Assembly (NCBI GenBank): GCA_021399435.1
Contig: JAJTUP010000025.1
Location: forward strand, 620,001-684,000
Source: Diaporthe sp. PMI_573
Taxonomy: Eukaryota > Ascomycota > Sordariomycetes > Diaporthales > Diaporthaceae
Direction of reading: 5' to 3'
Length of the DNA: 64,000 nt
In this document: positions 20,683 through 32,424 of the stretch, piece by piece
Layout of the letters: each line of letters begins with the position of its first letter
Numbering within the stretch: position 1 is the stretch's first letter
Position numbers and translations under genes: made by a program
The notes under the pieces: model-generated
The model's database searches: none
What the model was told of the DNA's origin: nothing
Seen by the model: only the letters and a program-made list of their open reading frames with translations

Positions 20683-22758
20683 ATGAATTATACCACCAGC
20701 AGCAGTGCTTTTTCGTCCTTGGCACAGGAATCCATCATGGCATCCTCTGGGACCGCTGATGCCCATGTTGCCATCATCGGGGCAGGCCCTCGAGGGACCA
20801 GCACCCTGGAGCGCCTCTGTGCCTCGGCGAAGGACTTCCTCGCGCCGGGCTCACGGCTGACCGTCCACGTCGTGGACCCGTCGCCCCCCGGTGCCGGGCG
20901 CGTCTGGCGCACCGACCAGTCGCAGCAGCTGCTGATGAACACGGTCTCGTCCCAGATCTCGCTGTACACCGACAAGAGCGTGACCATCGAGGGCCCTATC
21001 TGCCCCGGGCCCAGCCTGCACGAGTGGGCGGTCACGGCCGGCGGCATGCCCGAGCTGGGCCCGGACAACTACCCGACCCGCGCCTTCTACGGCCGGTACC
21101 TGGCGTGGGTCTTTAGCGAGACGGTGCGCAATGCGCCCGAGGGCGTCGAGGTCGAGGTGCACGCGGCGCGCGCGGTCCGCCTCGACGACGGGCCCGGCGG
21201 CAGCCAGGTGCTCACCCTCTCCAACGGCGGGGCGCTGTACGGACTCTCCGCCGTGATGCTCGCGCTGGGCCACCTGCCGCTGCTCAAGAGCCCCGAGGGG
21301 CTGCAGCTCGCGACGCACGCGGCGCGGAACGGCCTGCGCTACATCGAGCCGGCCAACCCGGCCGACGTCGAGCTCTCCGCCATCGCCTCCGGCGAGAAGG
21401 TCTTCCTGCGCGGCCTCGGCCTCAACTTCTTCGACTATATGGCCCTGCTGACGTTGGGCCGCGGGGGCCGCTTCTCCCGCTTGTCCAGCGGCAAGTTGCA
21501 GTACCACCCCTCGGGCAGTGAGCCGCATATGTTCGCCGGCTCCCGCCGTGGTATCCCGTACCAATCCCGTGGCGCGAACGCCAAGGGTGTGGACGGCAGA
21601 CACTACCCTCTTCTCATCACCGAGGACGTGATCGCCGGGTTCCGCAAGCGCGCTGAGTCGGGCAACCCTCCGGACTTCCTCGCTGAGATATGGCCCCTCG
21701 TCGCGAAGGAGGTGGAGACGGTTTATTATGAGCTTCTGCTGAAGCAGCAGGGCAAGGAGCACGCCGGCTTCCAGAAGCGGTACCTCGCCGCCGCGTACAC
21801 CAGCCCGCAGGAGACGGAGATCCTGAACGAGTTCGGCGTGCCCGCGGACAAGCGCTGGTCGTGGGACCGGATCTCGAAGCCGCAGGGCAAGCGCACCTTT
21901 GCGTCTGCCGACGAGTGGCGCGGCTGGCTGATCAGCTACCTGCTCGAGGACGCCGAGGAGGCCGCGCTGGGCAACCTGGAGGGCCCGCTCAAGGCGGCGC
22001 TGGACGTGCTGCGCGACCTGCGCAACGAGGTGCGGCTGATAGTCGACCACGCCGGGCTGGGCGGAGCCTCGCGGCGCGACCACCTGGACGGGTGGTACAC
22101 GCCCTTCAACGGCTTCCTGTCCATCGGCCCGCCGCTGCAGCGCATCGAGCAGATGGTGGCCCTGATGGAGGCGGGGGTCCTCGAGGTCCTCGGCCCGCGG
22201 CCCGAGGCGCGCGCCACGGCCGGGGGCTGGCTGGTGCGGTCGCCGCTGATCCCGGGGGACCCCGTCCGGGTGACCACGCTGATCGAGGCGCGCCTCCCGG
22301 AGCCCAACCTGTCCCGCACGGCGGACGGCCTCCTCTCCCACCTGCTGCGGACGAGCCAGTGCCGCAGCCACACCCTCGACGGCTGTTACGACACGGGCGG
22401 CCTGGACGTCACCGAGGCGCCCTACCACATCATCGACGCGCTGGGCCGCCCCCACGCGCGCCGCTTTGCCGTGGGGGTCCCCACCGAGGGCGTGCACTGG
22501 GTCACGGCTGCGGGCATCAGGCCCGGCGTGAACTCGGTCACGCTGCAGGATAGTGATGCCATTGCGCGGGCGGCGCTGCGCGTGGTGGTCGCCGAGGCGG
22601 ACGGGTCGGACGCGGCGCTGGCGATGAGCGTACAGGCACAGCTGGGGACGCTGCCTATCCTCGAGGCCGCCAGTGCGGTCCTGCAGCAGGCTGTCCCGCT
22701 GGAACGCCCCATGGCGAGCTTTATCCAGCCTGCAACAAATGGAGGTGTGAGGGCGTGA
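20683..22758 (+). CDS. FAD/NAD(P)-binding domain protein, bacterial-like
   Basis: Single exon, 691 aa from the first in-frame ATG (a second at 20737 would give 673 aa and begin nearer the conserved part). A Rossmann nucleotide motif AIIGAGPRGTS is at about 30-40, followed by GAGRVWRTDQSQQLLMNT, PTRAFYGRYL, ALGHLPL and GLGLNFFDYMALLTLGRGG. This is the FAD-NAD(P)-binding family (PF13454 type) found mainly in actinobacteria, related to flavin N-hydroxylases but of unproven reaction. The gene is intronless and strongly GC-rich at third codon positions, unlike its neighbours; with its likeness to streptomycete proteins this suggests transfer from bacteria (inference). It has its own array-bearing promoter. 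Soluble; substrate unknown. Confidence 0.85.
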   Translation: MNYTTSSSAFSSLAQESIMASSGTADAHVAIIGAGPRGTSTLERLCASAKDFLAPGSRLTVHVVDPSPPGAGRVWRTDQSQQLLMNTVSSQISLYTDKSVTIEGPICPGPSLHEWAVTAGGMPELGPDNYPTRAFYGRYLAWVFSETVRNAPEGVEVEVHAARAVRLDDGPGGSQVLTLSNGGALYGLSAVMLALGHLPLLKSPEGLQLATHAARNGLRYIEPANPADVELSAIASGEKVFLRGLGLNFFDYMALLTLGRGGRFSRLSSGKLQYHPSGSEPHMFAGSRRGIPYQSRGANAKGVDGRHYPLLITEDVIAGFRKRAESGNPPDFLAEIWPLVAKEVETVYYELLLKQQGKEHAGFQKRYLAAAYTSPQETEILNEFGVPADKRWSWDRISKPQGKRTFASADEWRGWLISYLLEDAEEAALGNLEGPLKAALDVLRDLRNEVRLIVDHAGLGGASRRDHLDGWYTPFNGFLSIGPPLQRIEQMVALMEAGVLEVLGPRPEARATAGGWLVRSPLIPGDPVRVTTLIEARLPEPNLSRTADGLLSHLLRTSQCRSHTLDGCYDTGGLDVTEAPYHIIDALGRPHARRFAVGVPTEGVHWVTAAGIRPGVNSVTLQDSDAIARAALRVVVAEADGSDAALAMSVQAQLGTLPILEAASAVLQQAVPLERPMASFIQPATNGGVRA

Positions 22759-23672
22759 GGGTGTGGAGGTGTGAAGACGTCAAGGCGTGAAGGTGGGGTC
22801 TATAGGTGTGGTCCATATGCAAGTTGACCGAGGTCTGTTGTGGTGCCGGGAAGAAGCGATCGGGTTCGGCTGGGCGTTTTTCCTTGCTCCTTTTTTTTTT
22901 TTTTTTAATTTCTTTTCTTTTCATAAAAAGGAGTCAGTGAACTAGCAATAAACATGGTATGAAGATTTTCCATCCCGTCACAGCAATATAGCGGGGTTGG
23001 TCCCTTCATCGACTTATCCACAATATCTGTGAATGCGAGTGAATTGCCCCCCCCCCATTGTAGGGCAAAGGACCCGAGGTAGTAGCTTATTCAGCAACTT
23101 TGCAGCCACAATAACTATATGCTACAACTGCGAGAGTCTAGGATGGATATCCTGAAGAACCGTCATTCATTGGGGAGTCTAAGAATAAGAAGCGTGGCTG
23201 TGGTTGTGGAAGGTGGGTTCTGGGTCCACAACTAGTAACGGAATTAGTGGAGGTCATTGGCAGTGCTGCAACCGCAAATAGCATATCGAACAAGGTCAAC
23301 CATGCCTCATATTACCACTCGCGCTTCTCCAGATTGGAGTAAACGTTTAGACTGTGTATAGGATAATTGTTTAGATACTATATATGTCTTTTAGCGACTC
23401 CTTGATTTCGAGCTCAAGGCTGCGACCACTTCTTTACGTATTTGAGTTGGATGGTAAGGCCTGCCGCGGTCCAACGCCCTCTTACTAGGGATTCTTTCAG
23501 TGTTTGCCAACAAGAACCTCTAGAGTCAGGTCTGTTGGTATGGTAGAGCAAGACATTTGCACGGACGTGAGCGTCTTAACAGATAGGTAAGGCATCTGTC
23601 TGATTTCACAATACAAACTAAAATCCTTTTAAAATTATAACGTTATCGATGCACTTTTAGTTTTTTTCAACA
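22759..23672. other. Intergenic region
   Basis: No gene is supported. A T-tract near 22891-22907 and a poly-C run near 23047-23056 are the only notable composition features. Confidence 0.4.
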
Positions 23673-23822
23673 ATGAGTCGCGCTGGGCCGAAAGTCGGGC
23701 TTTTCAGTGGGAAACGGCTTTGCGGGGTATGCGTGAATCGGTACTCTGCCTTGGAAAATGCAGGATGTGTGAGATGCGCGGAGAAGGAGAGCTATGATAC
23801 ATGCACGACCCGGCAAAACTAG
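23673..23822 (+). CDS. Possible small Cys-rich (zinc-ribbon-like) peptide
   Basis: A 49-codon frame with a good start context (CAACAATGAG). It encodes two CxxC pairs, LCGVC and GCVRC, 14 residues apart, plus a late Cys, an arrangement able to bind one zinc ion. It stands alone in a 2.7-kb gap, without a detectable intron or partner. I do not recognise the family. The short length makes chance a serious alternative. Confidence 0.3.
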   Translation: MSRAGPKVGLFSGKRLCGVCVNRYSALENAGCVRCAEKESYDTCTTRQN

Positions 23823-24656
23823 CTTGTCGACGCCGGTGATTATTTGCGCTCACAGAAAATGTGCCAGTGGTTGTTGATGCTATGATATAAGAACTCCCTT
23901 GGAGGCTATTGGTGGAGCAAAGGGGAATTCCGTTATCTCATAATTCCAGCTTCGTTATAGCTTCCGGACAGTTCATGCCGCCCGCTTCCTCTATGGATGA
24001 GAGCGTGGCTATTAGTTTGCATGTGTAGTGTGACGAGAACATGCGCTATATCCTGTGCGTTGTAATTGCAGTATTTATTTATCTCAATAACTGTGCAATT
24101 CGATGCAACGTGCGCCCATACGAGAGGAATACCGGCTGAACGGCATGCAAGTCGATGTGTATTGCTGTGGTGTTTTGCTCGCATGTACAGTGCACATATT
24201 TGTCTAGATCGGCGCGTGAGTATCCATCTGGAGAGCCATAACTTTCATGCAATCCCGGGACGTAAATGAAATATGGAATAAAACTTGGGAATTGTCAACG
24301 GTCGAAAGAAAAGACGAGTAGTCAGGTGTTAAGTCAATCAGGTGTTGACCAGTCTCGACAGACCCGAACCCTTGGCTCCGGGATGGACCCCGCCCTGGTC
24401 AAATGCCAGTGTGTCCCGACTCCCAACTCCCAAGGTACCCCACCGGCAGACTACCGCGGGGCAGTGACTTTTCACTCTTGCAGGCCTGGATGATCCCAGG
24501 TTGGAGACAGCAGCTGCCGACCGGGAAAGCTCATCCTATCCATCGTTGAATTCTCTCTTCGGCTGCAACTCTGCGTCGTCAGATGGCCCTCGCTTCAGCC
24601 TCACCGTGTACAGTGCTACGCCGCTGAGTCCCGCCTCCCGTGTCTACTCTTTTGCG
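23823..24656. other. Intergenic region
   Basis: Nothing that I can support as a gene. Composition is mixed, without repeats. Confidence 0.4.
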
Positions 24657-24710
24657 GTCTGGTGTCTGGTTTCTGGTTTCTGGTTTCTGGTGTCTGGTGT
24701 CTGTCTGCCT
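24657..24710. repeat. 7-bp microsatellite TCTGGT(G/T)
   Basis: About seven copies of TCTGGTT/TCTGGTG in a row, in the C/T-rich leader region of the gene at 25466. Such tracts expand by slippage; no coding role is seen. Confidence 0.85.
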
Positions 24711-25465
24711 CCCCGTCAGCATTCCTCCTCCTCGCCTGCACCTTTTCTCTCGCGGGCCGGTCGAGTCGAGCAGCACATCTTCGGACAGCCCCGGCAGAGA
24801 TAGCAAGCAGACTGCCCGTGTGCTTCTTTCTTTGGTCACGACCCAGACGGACGATTCAGCCCGACCCGACTCAAGTCAAGTCACAATCTCAACAGAGTAC
24901 TAGACTAAAACTCACCAAACTCGCCAACCTCGCGCACTTGACGCCCACGCCGACGCCTCGCCTCTCACCCGTGCCCGCCTTCTCCAACTCGGGCTAGCTT
25001 GACCCAAGCAGCGTCAACCTACTGCTGCTTCTGCACTCAACCGCTCGTCTTTTTGCAACCCTACCGCCCCTCCGCACGACCTGGATCGTCTGAGGGTCTG
25101 TCAGGGCGACAACAACTTGCTTTGCAGCGACTGGTCTGGCTGTCCAACAGTAGTAGCTTTTACCTGCCTGTCTGTTTCTGGCTGGCGAATGTGGGCCCGG
25201 TGCACAACAAAACGACGAACATCCTCTGACAAAGTCCACCCGAGATCCCGTTGCTCGAGTAACGACCTCCCGACCACCACCCCCGAAAGGTCGCCGACCC
25301 CAGCCAAACCGCCAAAAAGCCGCCGCGCACCCAACTCGACAGCCTCCTGGAGCAGACCACCGACCGGCCTGGCCAACCACTGCCTTACCCATTCGGCCAG
25401 CGCCTTCGAGACCCGCCCCCCAGTCTTCCCTTTTCGCGAGCAAACGACCCGCCCCCGCCGCCAAA
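24711..25465. other. C/T-rich leader region of the DUF7918-like gene
   Basis: A long pyrimidine-rich stretch with many CTC and CCG triplets and no long plus-strand frame of its own. It is likely promoter plus 5' untranslated region. The 257-codon minus-strand frame here is a by-product of composition. Confidence 0.5.
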
Positions 25466-27316
25466 ATGCCCTGCTTCAAGGGCATTGCGGTGAGCATCCA
25501 TGCCAATGGGACCCCGCTCCCAGAGCACGGCATGCAGAAGCAGTCCAGGTTCTCCAGGATCAACACCTTCATACCCGTCCCCAGCCCCACCCTGAGTGAG
25601 GACTCTGGCAAGACTGAATCCGCAAAGTTCGCCATCTCAATCACCCTGCTGACGCCCGGCCTGCCAATCCCATACTCGACCCCCCGCCCGACCGCCGACA
25701 GTCCTGACCCTACACCGCAGTATGCCGCCAGGGACATGGCCTCCAGCAGGGCGGGCAACGGCGTCAACCCTTACATCCCCATGACCAACAGCGAGAACGA
25801 GACCGTGGCCGCCTATATCTACTTCGACGGCCGGGGGAAGGAAGAGGTGGCAACACTGCTCAGGCCGGGCGAAGAAACCTGGGTCAACAGCAGGTGGGTC
25901 CAGGTACCTGACGCCGAGGGCGGAGGCCTGGCCGAGAGGGAATTCCTGTTCCGTGAGGTCGGCCTGGAGCGCTGGCTCAACGGCCTGGACCTGCAAGGCC
26001 ACGACGCCGAGGAACGGTTGGAGAAGCGACGCCAGAAGTTTGAGCGCCGGCGCAGGAAGCAGAGGGGAGAAGGCGCCGGTGCTCTGCTGGGTGACTCGTC
26101 AAATGGACCCCGTGATGCCTTCCGTTACGGTAACGACGAGGGAAGCCCTGTCGAGGCCGTTTTTGACGAGGACTCCCTGTCCGATTCAGACGACGAGTTC
26201 CCCGAGGCGGCGGGCCAGATCAAGGTCGCCATGTTCCGCGTGATAGCGTCAGGCGAGATCAAGAAGGGCGAATACTCCCCGCAGTTCGGCGCACACGACG
26301 ATGACGACGAGGTCAACGGTGGCAACTCCAACGGCGTGGATGCCGATGTCGAGCATACTACGAGTTTTGCGAAACCCAAGACCCTGGATCCCAAGACGAT
26401 CAGCACACAGACCGTGACCGGTATCGATGGGCCAGAGAAGCCCTACGCCACCTTTACTTTCTACTACCGTGGCGAGCGTAAGTGCTGCACCTTTCCCAGG
26501 CACCGCCTGAGCACCAGCTAACCCTCATACCCGCCTACAGGTCAACTTCAGAAGATGGGAGTCCTGCCCTCGGCCAAGTCACAAGCAACCACCCCCGCGG
26601 CAGTGAAGCGACGGTCCGGCCAGCTGGACTTCTCCAATCTTGGCCCCCTCAAGACTACAGGAACAGTTGGCTTCTCCGCCTTCCGAGACCAAACAGCAGA
26701 GTCGTCCAAGAGGAGGAAGGGAAAGGGCCGCAAGAAGTCGAATGGCAGTCTAGGCGCCATGGACGAGGACTCGGAAGAAGACGACGACGAGCCTGAGATT
26801 CTGGGCAAGATGGAGGATATTGACGATAAGGAAGTCAAGCCGAGCACCGCGCCCGAAGATGTCAAGTTTACCGGTGAACTAGCAGAAGGCGTTGATAGAA
26901 TCAAGGTATGCTTATCCGTGGCGCCTATGCGTGGGGGGAATCTGCGATACTGACAACCTCTGCAGCTCAAGCGTCAACGCTCGGCCGAACAAGAAGGCAC
27001 CGCCTCACCTGATGCGAAATCCCCCAACCTCAGCGCAGCAACCTCCCCTCCCAACATGATATTCGGCGCCGGCGACGGCTCGCGGCCCTCGGGCCTCGCT
27101 CCCCCCTCCTTCTTCCCGCAGAACCTATCGGATGACGCCGGGACCGCCGGCAGTCCGCTCAAGAAGCAACGCGCCGGCACCCTTGACGACGGGTCGGGCC
27201 AGCCGTCCCAGCCCGCTCTCGGGGTCTCACAGCCGAAGGTCTCTACGTCTGCGCCCGCCGTGCCTGCGGCCCCCGTCGCACAAAAGAGCGCACATGACGA
27301 CGAGGAGGAGCTATAG
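25466..27316 (+). CDS. DUF7918-like fungal protein, probably nuclear
   Basis: Three exons, 25466-26477, 26541-26905 and 26966-27316, giving 575 aa. Introns of 63 and 60 bp have GTAAGT..ACAG and GTATGC..GCAG ends. The N-terminus MPCFKGIAVSI, the central VAAYIYFDGRGKEEV..WVNSRWVQ and the segment YATFTFYYRGERQLQKMGVL match the pattern of fungal DUF7918 proteins, whose function is unknown. A basic KRRQKFERRRRKQR run near 190-205 and KRRKGKGRKK near 395 look like nuclear localisation signals. Acidic patches (DSLSDSDDEFPE, EDSEEDDDEPE) and a disordered Ser/Pro tail ending in DDEEEL complete it. No membrane segment or signal peptide is present. Domain naming is from memory of family sequence. Confidence 0.8.
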
Positions 27317-29116
27317 AGATCATTCACGGGGATATTGCCGCTCTAGCAACTACATCTGTAGATGTAGATCTGGTCTTGGGGGGATATGTGTTCCCGACAG
27401 CGAATATCAGGCGAGTCATTCTCGAGGAGTTCCTCACATAGGCCCTCGATGCTTCGGATATCCTTAAGGAACAGGAACACCAGCACAGGTATCTGCCTTC
27501 CGGGTGGGGCCCTTGAATATCCCACAGCAGGTCTATCTATCAGCTCCTTGGCAGCAGCGGGAACGAGGGAGGAAACGCCGGACACTCCACGAGCGAGCCA
27601 AAAAGACCTTTTCATATCTCTCTTGCTTGGGTGCAGGGGAATTCCCAAGTGCAGGGACAGCGCAGTCGTCAAAAATGTAAATACCCCAATATACCAAAAA
27701 TCAAAAACCGGGCCAAAAAGATTTCACACCTTGGCTGTGTGCGAATCTGGCTACGCTTTACAAGCGCCGAATCCGAACAACACCGTGTATACGAATCTAC
27801 GGGCATGTCGTCATGTGCTTGTGCTCGCCCCAGATGCAGGTGGGAAGGGTCCATATCGTCGGCCAGGCATGGAATAGGGAATATAAATCAGGGAGTGATG
27901 AAAAGTGAACGGACATGGCCGCCATTGAGGCGGGCCTTCTCACGGATGTCAGGAAGGAAGGAAGGAGGAAAAGAAGGAAGGAGAATGATGGGTGGAGGAT
28001 TCTTCGTGGGAGGCAACTGGCGCAAGGGGGGTGGGGTGGTAATTTCGGTGGCCTGTTTTGTTGGTTGTGTCAGGAGGAAGGGCAAGAAGAAGAAGGAGGA
28101 TTCTTTCTGGATGGCGTGCTGCCTGCTGCCTCGCCTTTGAGATGTGATCCGTGTGCCCAAGCAGCCAGCCAGCCAGCCAGCCAGCCAAAAGCTTGGCTTT
28201 CGAGGGCTGATCGAGGGCGGAAAGGGAAAGGGAATACGGGGACCTTGCGGAGTGGCTGCCCAGAAGGGAATGATAGATGCTTTCCTTTTTTGGCCGGCCG
28301 AGGAGTGGAGGCGAGGTAGGTTTCTGGTCTGCCGTCTTATGTCTGTTCTTATAGAGGTTGTTGGTGGTGCTGGATGGGTGAATATATGACAGGGTATGGC
28401 ATGGCTATCTTGCCTTGGAACTCGTTGCGTTGTCGTGATGTATGAGTGTGTGTGTGCTCACCCGGTTTGCCATAGATGTTGGCCCAGATACTTCCTCTGG
28501 CTTCTGTTAAGAAATCGCTGGATATTCAAAATTGTGGAAAGCTATCTCTTGCAATTTCATTACACTTCCCGTGCACTCAGTCTTGTTGGGCAGGGAAACT
28601 CTTCATCGACCTCCATCACCCCCCCCCCCATCTAGGTAGTCGCCAGGGTTCGGACTAGAGACTGTCTCCGAACAATCCACTTAGGTAAGCAGAGAAGTGG
28701 TCCCGCTCTCCAATATCTAGACTGCTGCAAATTTTCGAACAAGCTCGGCGTCTTTCTTCCTCCTCCCACAAAGGCGATTCTCGAGGGCTTTCCAAGAAAC
28801 CCTCGAGGATGTCGAACGCCATGCATCGCACAATCTAGGCTGTGTCAAGGTAAGCTCCCTCGCATCAATTCTCCTTGCTCTCACTCGCAAAATGCAAAAT
28901 GATGAAAAAAACTTTCCATTAAGAACGGCCAACTGAAAGTCAAACCCATGTTGATCCAACTTATCAAGCTCAACAGTCTGAATTTTTGCACACCAAACAT
29001 GTTTCCCACATTTTTCTGAAAGCTTCAGTGTCTTTTACCTAGATGCTAACTCAGAAACAAACAGTGACACAGATACTAGTCCTCCCTTCCACCGCCCTGC
29101 TCTTGACCTGCTTGCT
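27317..29116. other. Intergenic between convergent genes
   Basis: No gene is supported. It contains a purine tract of GGAAGGA repeats (about 27950-27985), an AGCC run (listed separately) and a poly-C run near 28619-28629. Confidence 0.4.
28163..28186. repeat. AGCC tetranucleotide microsatellite
   Basis: Six perfect AGCC units in intergenic DNA. A simple slippage repeat without apparent function. Confidence 0.9.
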
Positions 29117-31095
29117 CTACGCGACCCTCTCGAACCAGATGAGGCCCTCGACGGTGTCCTGCTCGGGCTCTACACTGATGAACGTTATGCCCAGCGCGCC
29201 AGCCCTCCCGTCCGGGCCGACGCGGAACTGCACCGGCGCGTACTCCTTGTCGCGGACGCCGTCGGGCAGGCCTAGCGAGTGCAGGTACATCATCCAGTAC
29301 TCGCCCGAGACGTGCACGAACTCGTTGTAGGTGGGCCAGGTCGCTTCCGCTCTCGTGGCCGTGAGGGAGGCGTTGGCCCGGGTCTTCTTGCCCTCCTCGG
29401 CCAGCTCGATTGTGAAGTTTAGATAGCCCGGGTGGAAGTACGTGCCCGTGTAGGCTTCGAGGGGCAGGGCGGGCGGGATGCTGTGCTTTGCCCTGTCTGG
29501 GTAGTACGTGTCGATTGCCTTGTCGGCCTTGTCGGCCCAACGCTCCCGCGATTCCCCCAATCTGGGCAGTATAATGTTAGAAAATCCATTCTGTTAAACA
29601 TTGTAATGTCGTTGTCGCCATATGGCACCATTTCAGGTTAGGGAGGCCTACCTCTTAGCCCAGTCGTATCTCTCAGACCTGGGAACGCCGAGCCTCTCGT
29701 CGACCAGCTCCCAGACGAGCAGCAGCTCGACGAGATTGGACGTCCCCGCCGTGTTCCCCAGCGCGACGACGCCAAAGTCCAGGTCCGGGAAGAAGAACAC
29801 CTCGGCGCCGTAGGCGTGCATCCCGCCCGCGTGCGTCCAGAACCTGTGGCCCCTGTAGCTCGTCGTCTCCCACCCAAGCCCGTACATCTCGGGCCCGTCG
29901 TAGGGCGGCCCCTCGGAGGAAGGCAGAGCGTCCCGCGGCGACACGATGGCCCGCGGCGTCTTGACCGCGTCGTGGCCGCTCTTGCCAAGCGGCCCGTCCT
30001 CGCGGAGCAGGCTCCTGATCCATTTCACATAATCGTCCACGCACGAGATGACGGACCCCGCGCCGCCGACCTCGTCGACCGGCATGAACGGCACGCTCGC
30101 GAACTTTTCGGTGAGCGTGTCCCACACGTACCCGCCCGCCATGTGCTCCGGGGCCGCGAGCGCGTCGGGGAGCGAGAAGTACGTCGACTGCATCCCCAGG
30201 GGAACCCAGATCCACTCGCGCAGGAGGTCGCCTAGCCACCGCCCGCCTGTCAGGGTTTCTATTACGTGCGTCGCCACGACGAACATCTGGTTGCAGTACT
30301 GCCACTTTGTGCGCGGGGCCGCGTTCAGGGGGAGGTAGCGCAGGAAGCGCACACCGTCGCGGACGGTCGCGTTGCGTTTTGTTGTGGCTGTCACCCCATC
30401 CTCGCCCGTGACGGTGTCCACGACGCGGTGCGTCGACGCCTTGTCGTGGCGGGGCAGGCCCGTCCTGTGGCTCAGGGCGTCCTCGATCGTGATGTGAGCC
30501 GTGGCCCAGGCGTCTGCGAGCACAAAGTCCTCCGGGATCAGGTCGTGGACTTTTGTGTCCCAGGCTAGGTGCTGGCCCTGCACCGCGGGGCTTGTATAGT
30601 TGCCCGAGTCGATCATTATGCTTAGGGCGGCTGCTGTGAAGGCCTTTGTGGTGCTTGCGCAGTAGAAGAGGGTCTTGGGCGTCACTGGGGTTGAGGGGTA
30701 GGTTGCTATGCCGAAGCCCTGTGTTGTCTATTAGTACACAGTCTCTTCTCTGGTTGTGGCCGACGGGGTCAATGAGGCCATTGAGGCATTGCAGTTGTGA
30801 CATGACACACGGCATAGAGCCGTGGAAACATTGTGGTGATGCCCCCATGCCAGTCAGGGAGAATAGCCATGAAACCTACCTCCGTCCAGATGTTGTCGCC
30901 ATCGACAATCCCGATTGCCACGCCGGGCACATGCCACTCCTCCAGCAGCTTCTCAACATGCTTCTCATACTCCTTGGTGAAGGGGCTGCCTCGTACGACC
31001 TTATCCTCACTCGAGATAGGCTTCTGAGACTCACCCCGCGCCGCCGTGGCGCATAGTGCCGCGAGTGCAAGTTGAGCTGATGGACGCATCTTCAT
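29117..31095 (-). CDS. Secreted beta-lactamase/penicillin-binding-protein-fold serine hydrolase
   Basis: Three exons on the minus strand: 31095-30880, 30718-29652, 29561-29117, giving 575 aa. Introns (161 and 90 bp) have GT..AG ends and rejoin WTE-GFG and AKR-LGE. An N-terminal signal peptide (MKMRPSAQLALAALCATAARG) directs secretion. The class C beta-lactamase-like domain has the nucleophile motif S94-T-T-K97, Y213-C-N215, and H368-A-G370 in place of KTG, which is typical of esterase-type relatives. The C-terminal 140 residues form the extra beta-rich domain (YTGTYFHPGYLNFTI) common to such proteins. Several N-glycosylation sites. Fungal relatives include esterases and transesterases that act on lactones; the substrate here is unknown. 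Length is normal for the group. Confidence 0.9.
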
Positions 31096-32424
31096 ATCAC
31101 TTTAAGATCTCATGCCCATTGACGATTATTACAGAGTAAGGTCAATCGAGGAGAAGGCATGGGGTGATGACTGGTTTTTGTTTACAAACTTTCCTTGGCG
31201 AGGGGCATGGAAAGTATGCCCGTCTGACATGGTGCCGTTCAGTGACGTCGCGCGGCAGGGCGACGGACGCCAATTCTGCCGGCGATAAGCGGTAGACTAC
31301 ACCGTCTCCTTCAGATGCAGTTTCGTCCCTGCCGGATATACAGAAACCAACTTGCCCCGAAGTCTTTATAACTGTACGAACATTGCTCCTCAATAGAATA
31401 CAAGTCCGTATAGAAATTGGCTGCCCTGTAGGGTATACCTCAGGACCTCTACGGGGTCTCTACCGGCTCACAACTGTCAGAACTGATTGTGTGATGACTG
31501 CAGCCGCACACGACTGGCTTCTGTTTACCAATGTTGGCCGGGCTACTAGTAGGTACCTCAGATTAATGAAAATGCTTCGAACCCAAATTATTCCCAGTCG
31601 GCTGCAGCTATAGTTTCCCATTCGCAACGTGGAACCCAGTAGCGACGGTCTCAGGTTGTGTCCAGTGTCTACTATACACGCCTTCACGTTCCCGCCTATT
31701 AATTATGAGTCGCACCGGCACATTTCCCGTGCGAGGTTTCAGCTTCCCAGGCTTAAGCCAAGAAATATCAATAAGGCGCACCTCACGAGTCTGCAGGCTG
31801 TGTTGCTTCTGCGGCTGGCTGACTCATCGCAGGGGGCAGATTGAGTCCTGCAATTGATAGGACTGCAGCATTACATGTCGTACAGCTCACAGCCTGAACA
31901 AGGTCCCCACACCCTCTTGTTTTCTTTGCATGGGCGTGTTGGTCTTACTTTGCTGGGAAGGGGAAACTGTGGTATTGCCGATTGGCCGCTAGAATTCGAG
32001 ACCTGTGGGAATTATGGAGAAACCCGGGTAATTCCATGTAAAGTTCTTGCAGTATATTCTGAGCGGAAAGAATAGCCAATTGCCAATTGATCTGCAGTGA
32101 AGGATTCGAGACCCGGTAGGCTGTAAGCGAGCATGTCTCCATCAGACGATCTTTTAGACCCGGCAGTGGCTTTCTGGAACGGCTATGTGGGTCCTCAAAG
32201 CCTGACCTACGGCTGCCTGTCGAAGTCCTAATTTCCCCTTTCAAAACCATAAATCTTGAACGTACTTCAGGACAAATACTCGCCCCTTATCCGCATCCAG
32301 CCTAGGTGGGAAGGAGTTGGCCTCGTACATTCGTCTGCGTAAATCCGGGGTATTCATTCGTTTCTTGGCTCTATGATCACGGTAGTACTTTGACTTCAAC
32401 GAGCCTGACGTTACCGTGGGCCAT
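31096..32424. other. Divergent intergenic region
   Basis: Contains the promoters of the hydrolase (minus) and DUF3176 gene (plus). No gene, repeat or RNA is supported. Confidence 0.4.

Noticed and set aside
20851..22497. 548-codon minus-strand frame opposite the FAD gene
   Set aside because: Arises from the extreme GC bias of the real plus-strand gene; translation is Arg/Ala/Gly-rich and motif-free.
10744..22758. A secondary-metabolite gene cluster
   Set aside because: P450, monooxygenase and FAD protein are present, but there is no backbone enzyme, transporter or pathway regulator, and the genes have different origins and long spacers.
24994..25767. 257-codon minus-strand frame before and in the DUF7918-like gene
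   Set aside because: Overlaps the conserved start of the plus-strand gene and has no recognisable features.
27950..28190. CRISPR-like or regulatory repeat
   Set aside because: The GGAA and AGCC runs are simple microsatellites without spacers or structure.
29673..30848. 391-codon frame overlapping the serine hydrolase
   Set aside because: Alternative frame of a GC-rich gene; Arg/Gly-rich, while the true frame carries the STTK, YCN and HAG motifs.
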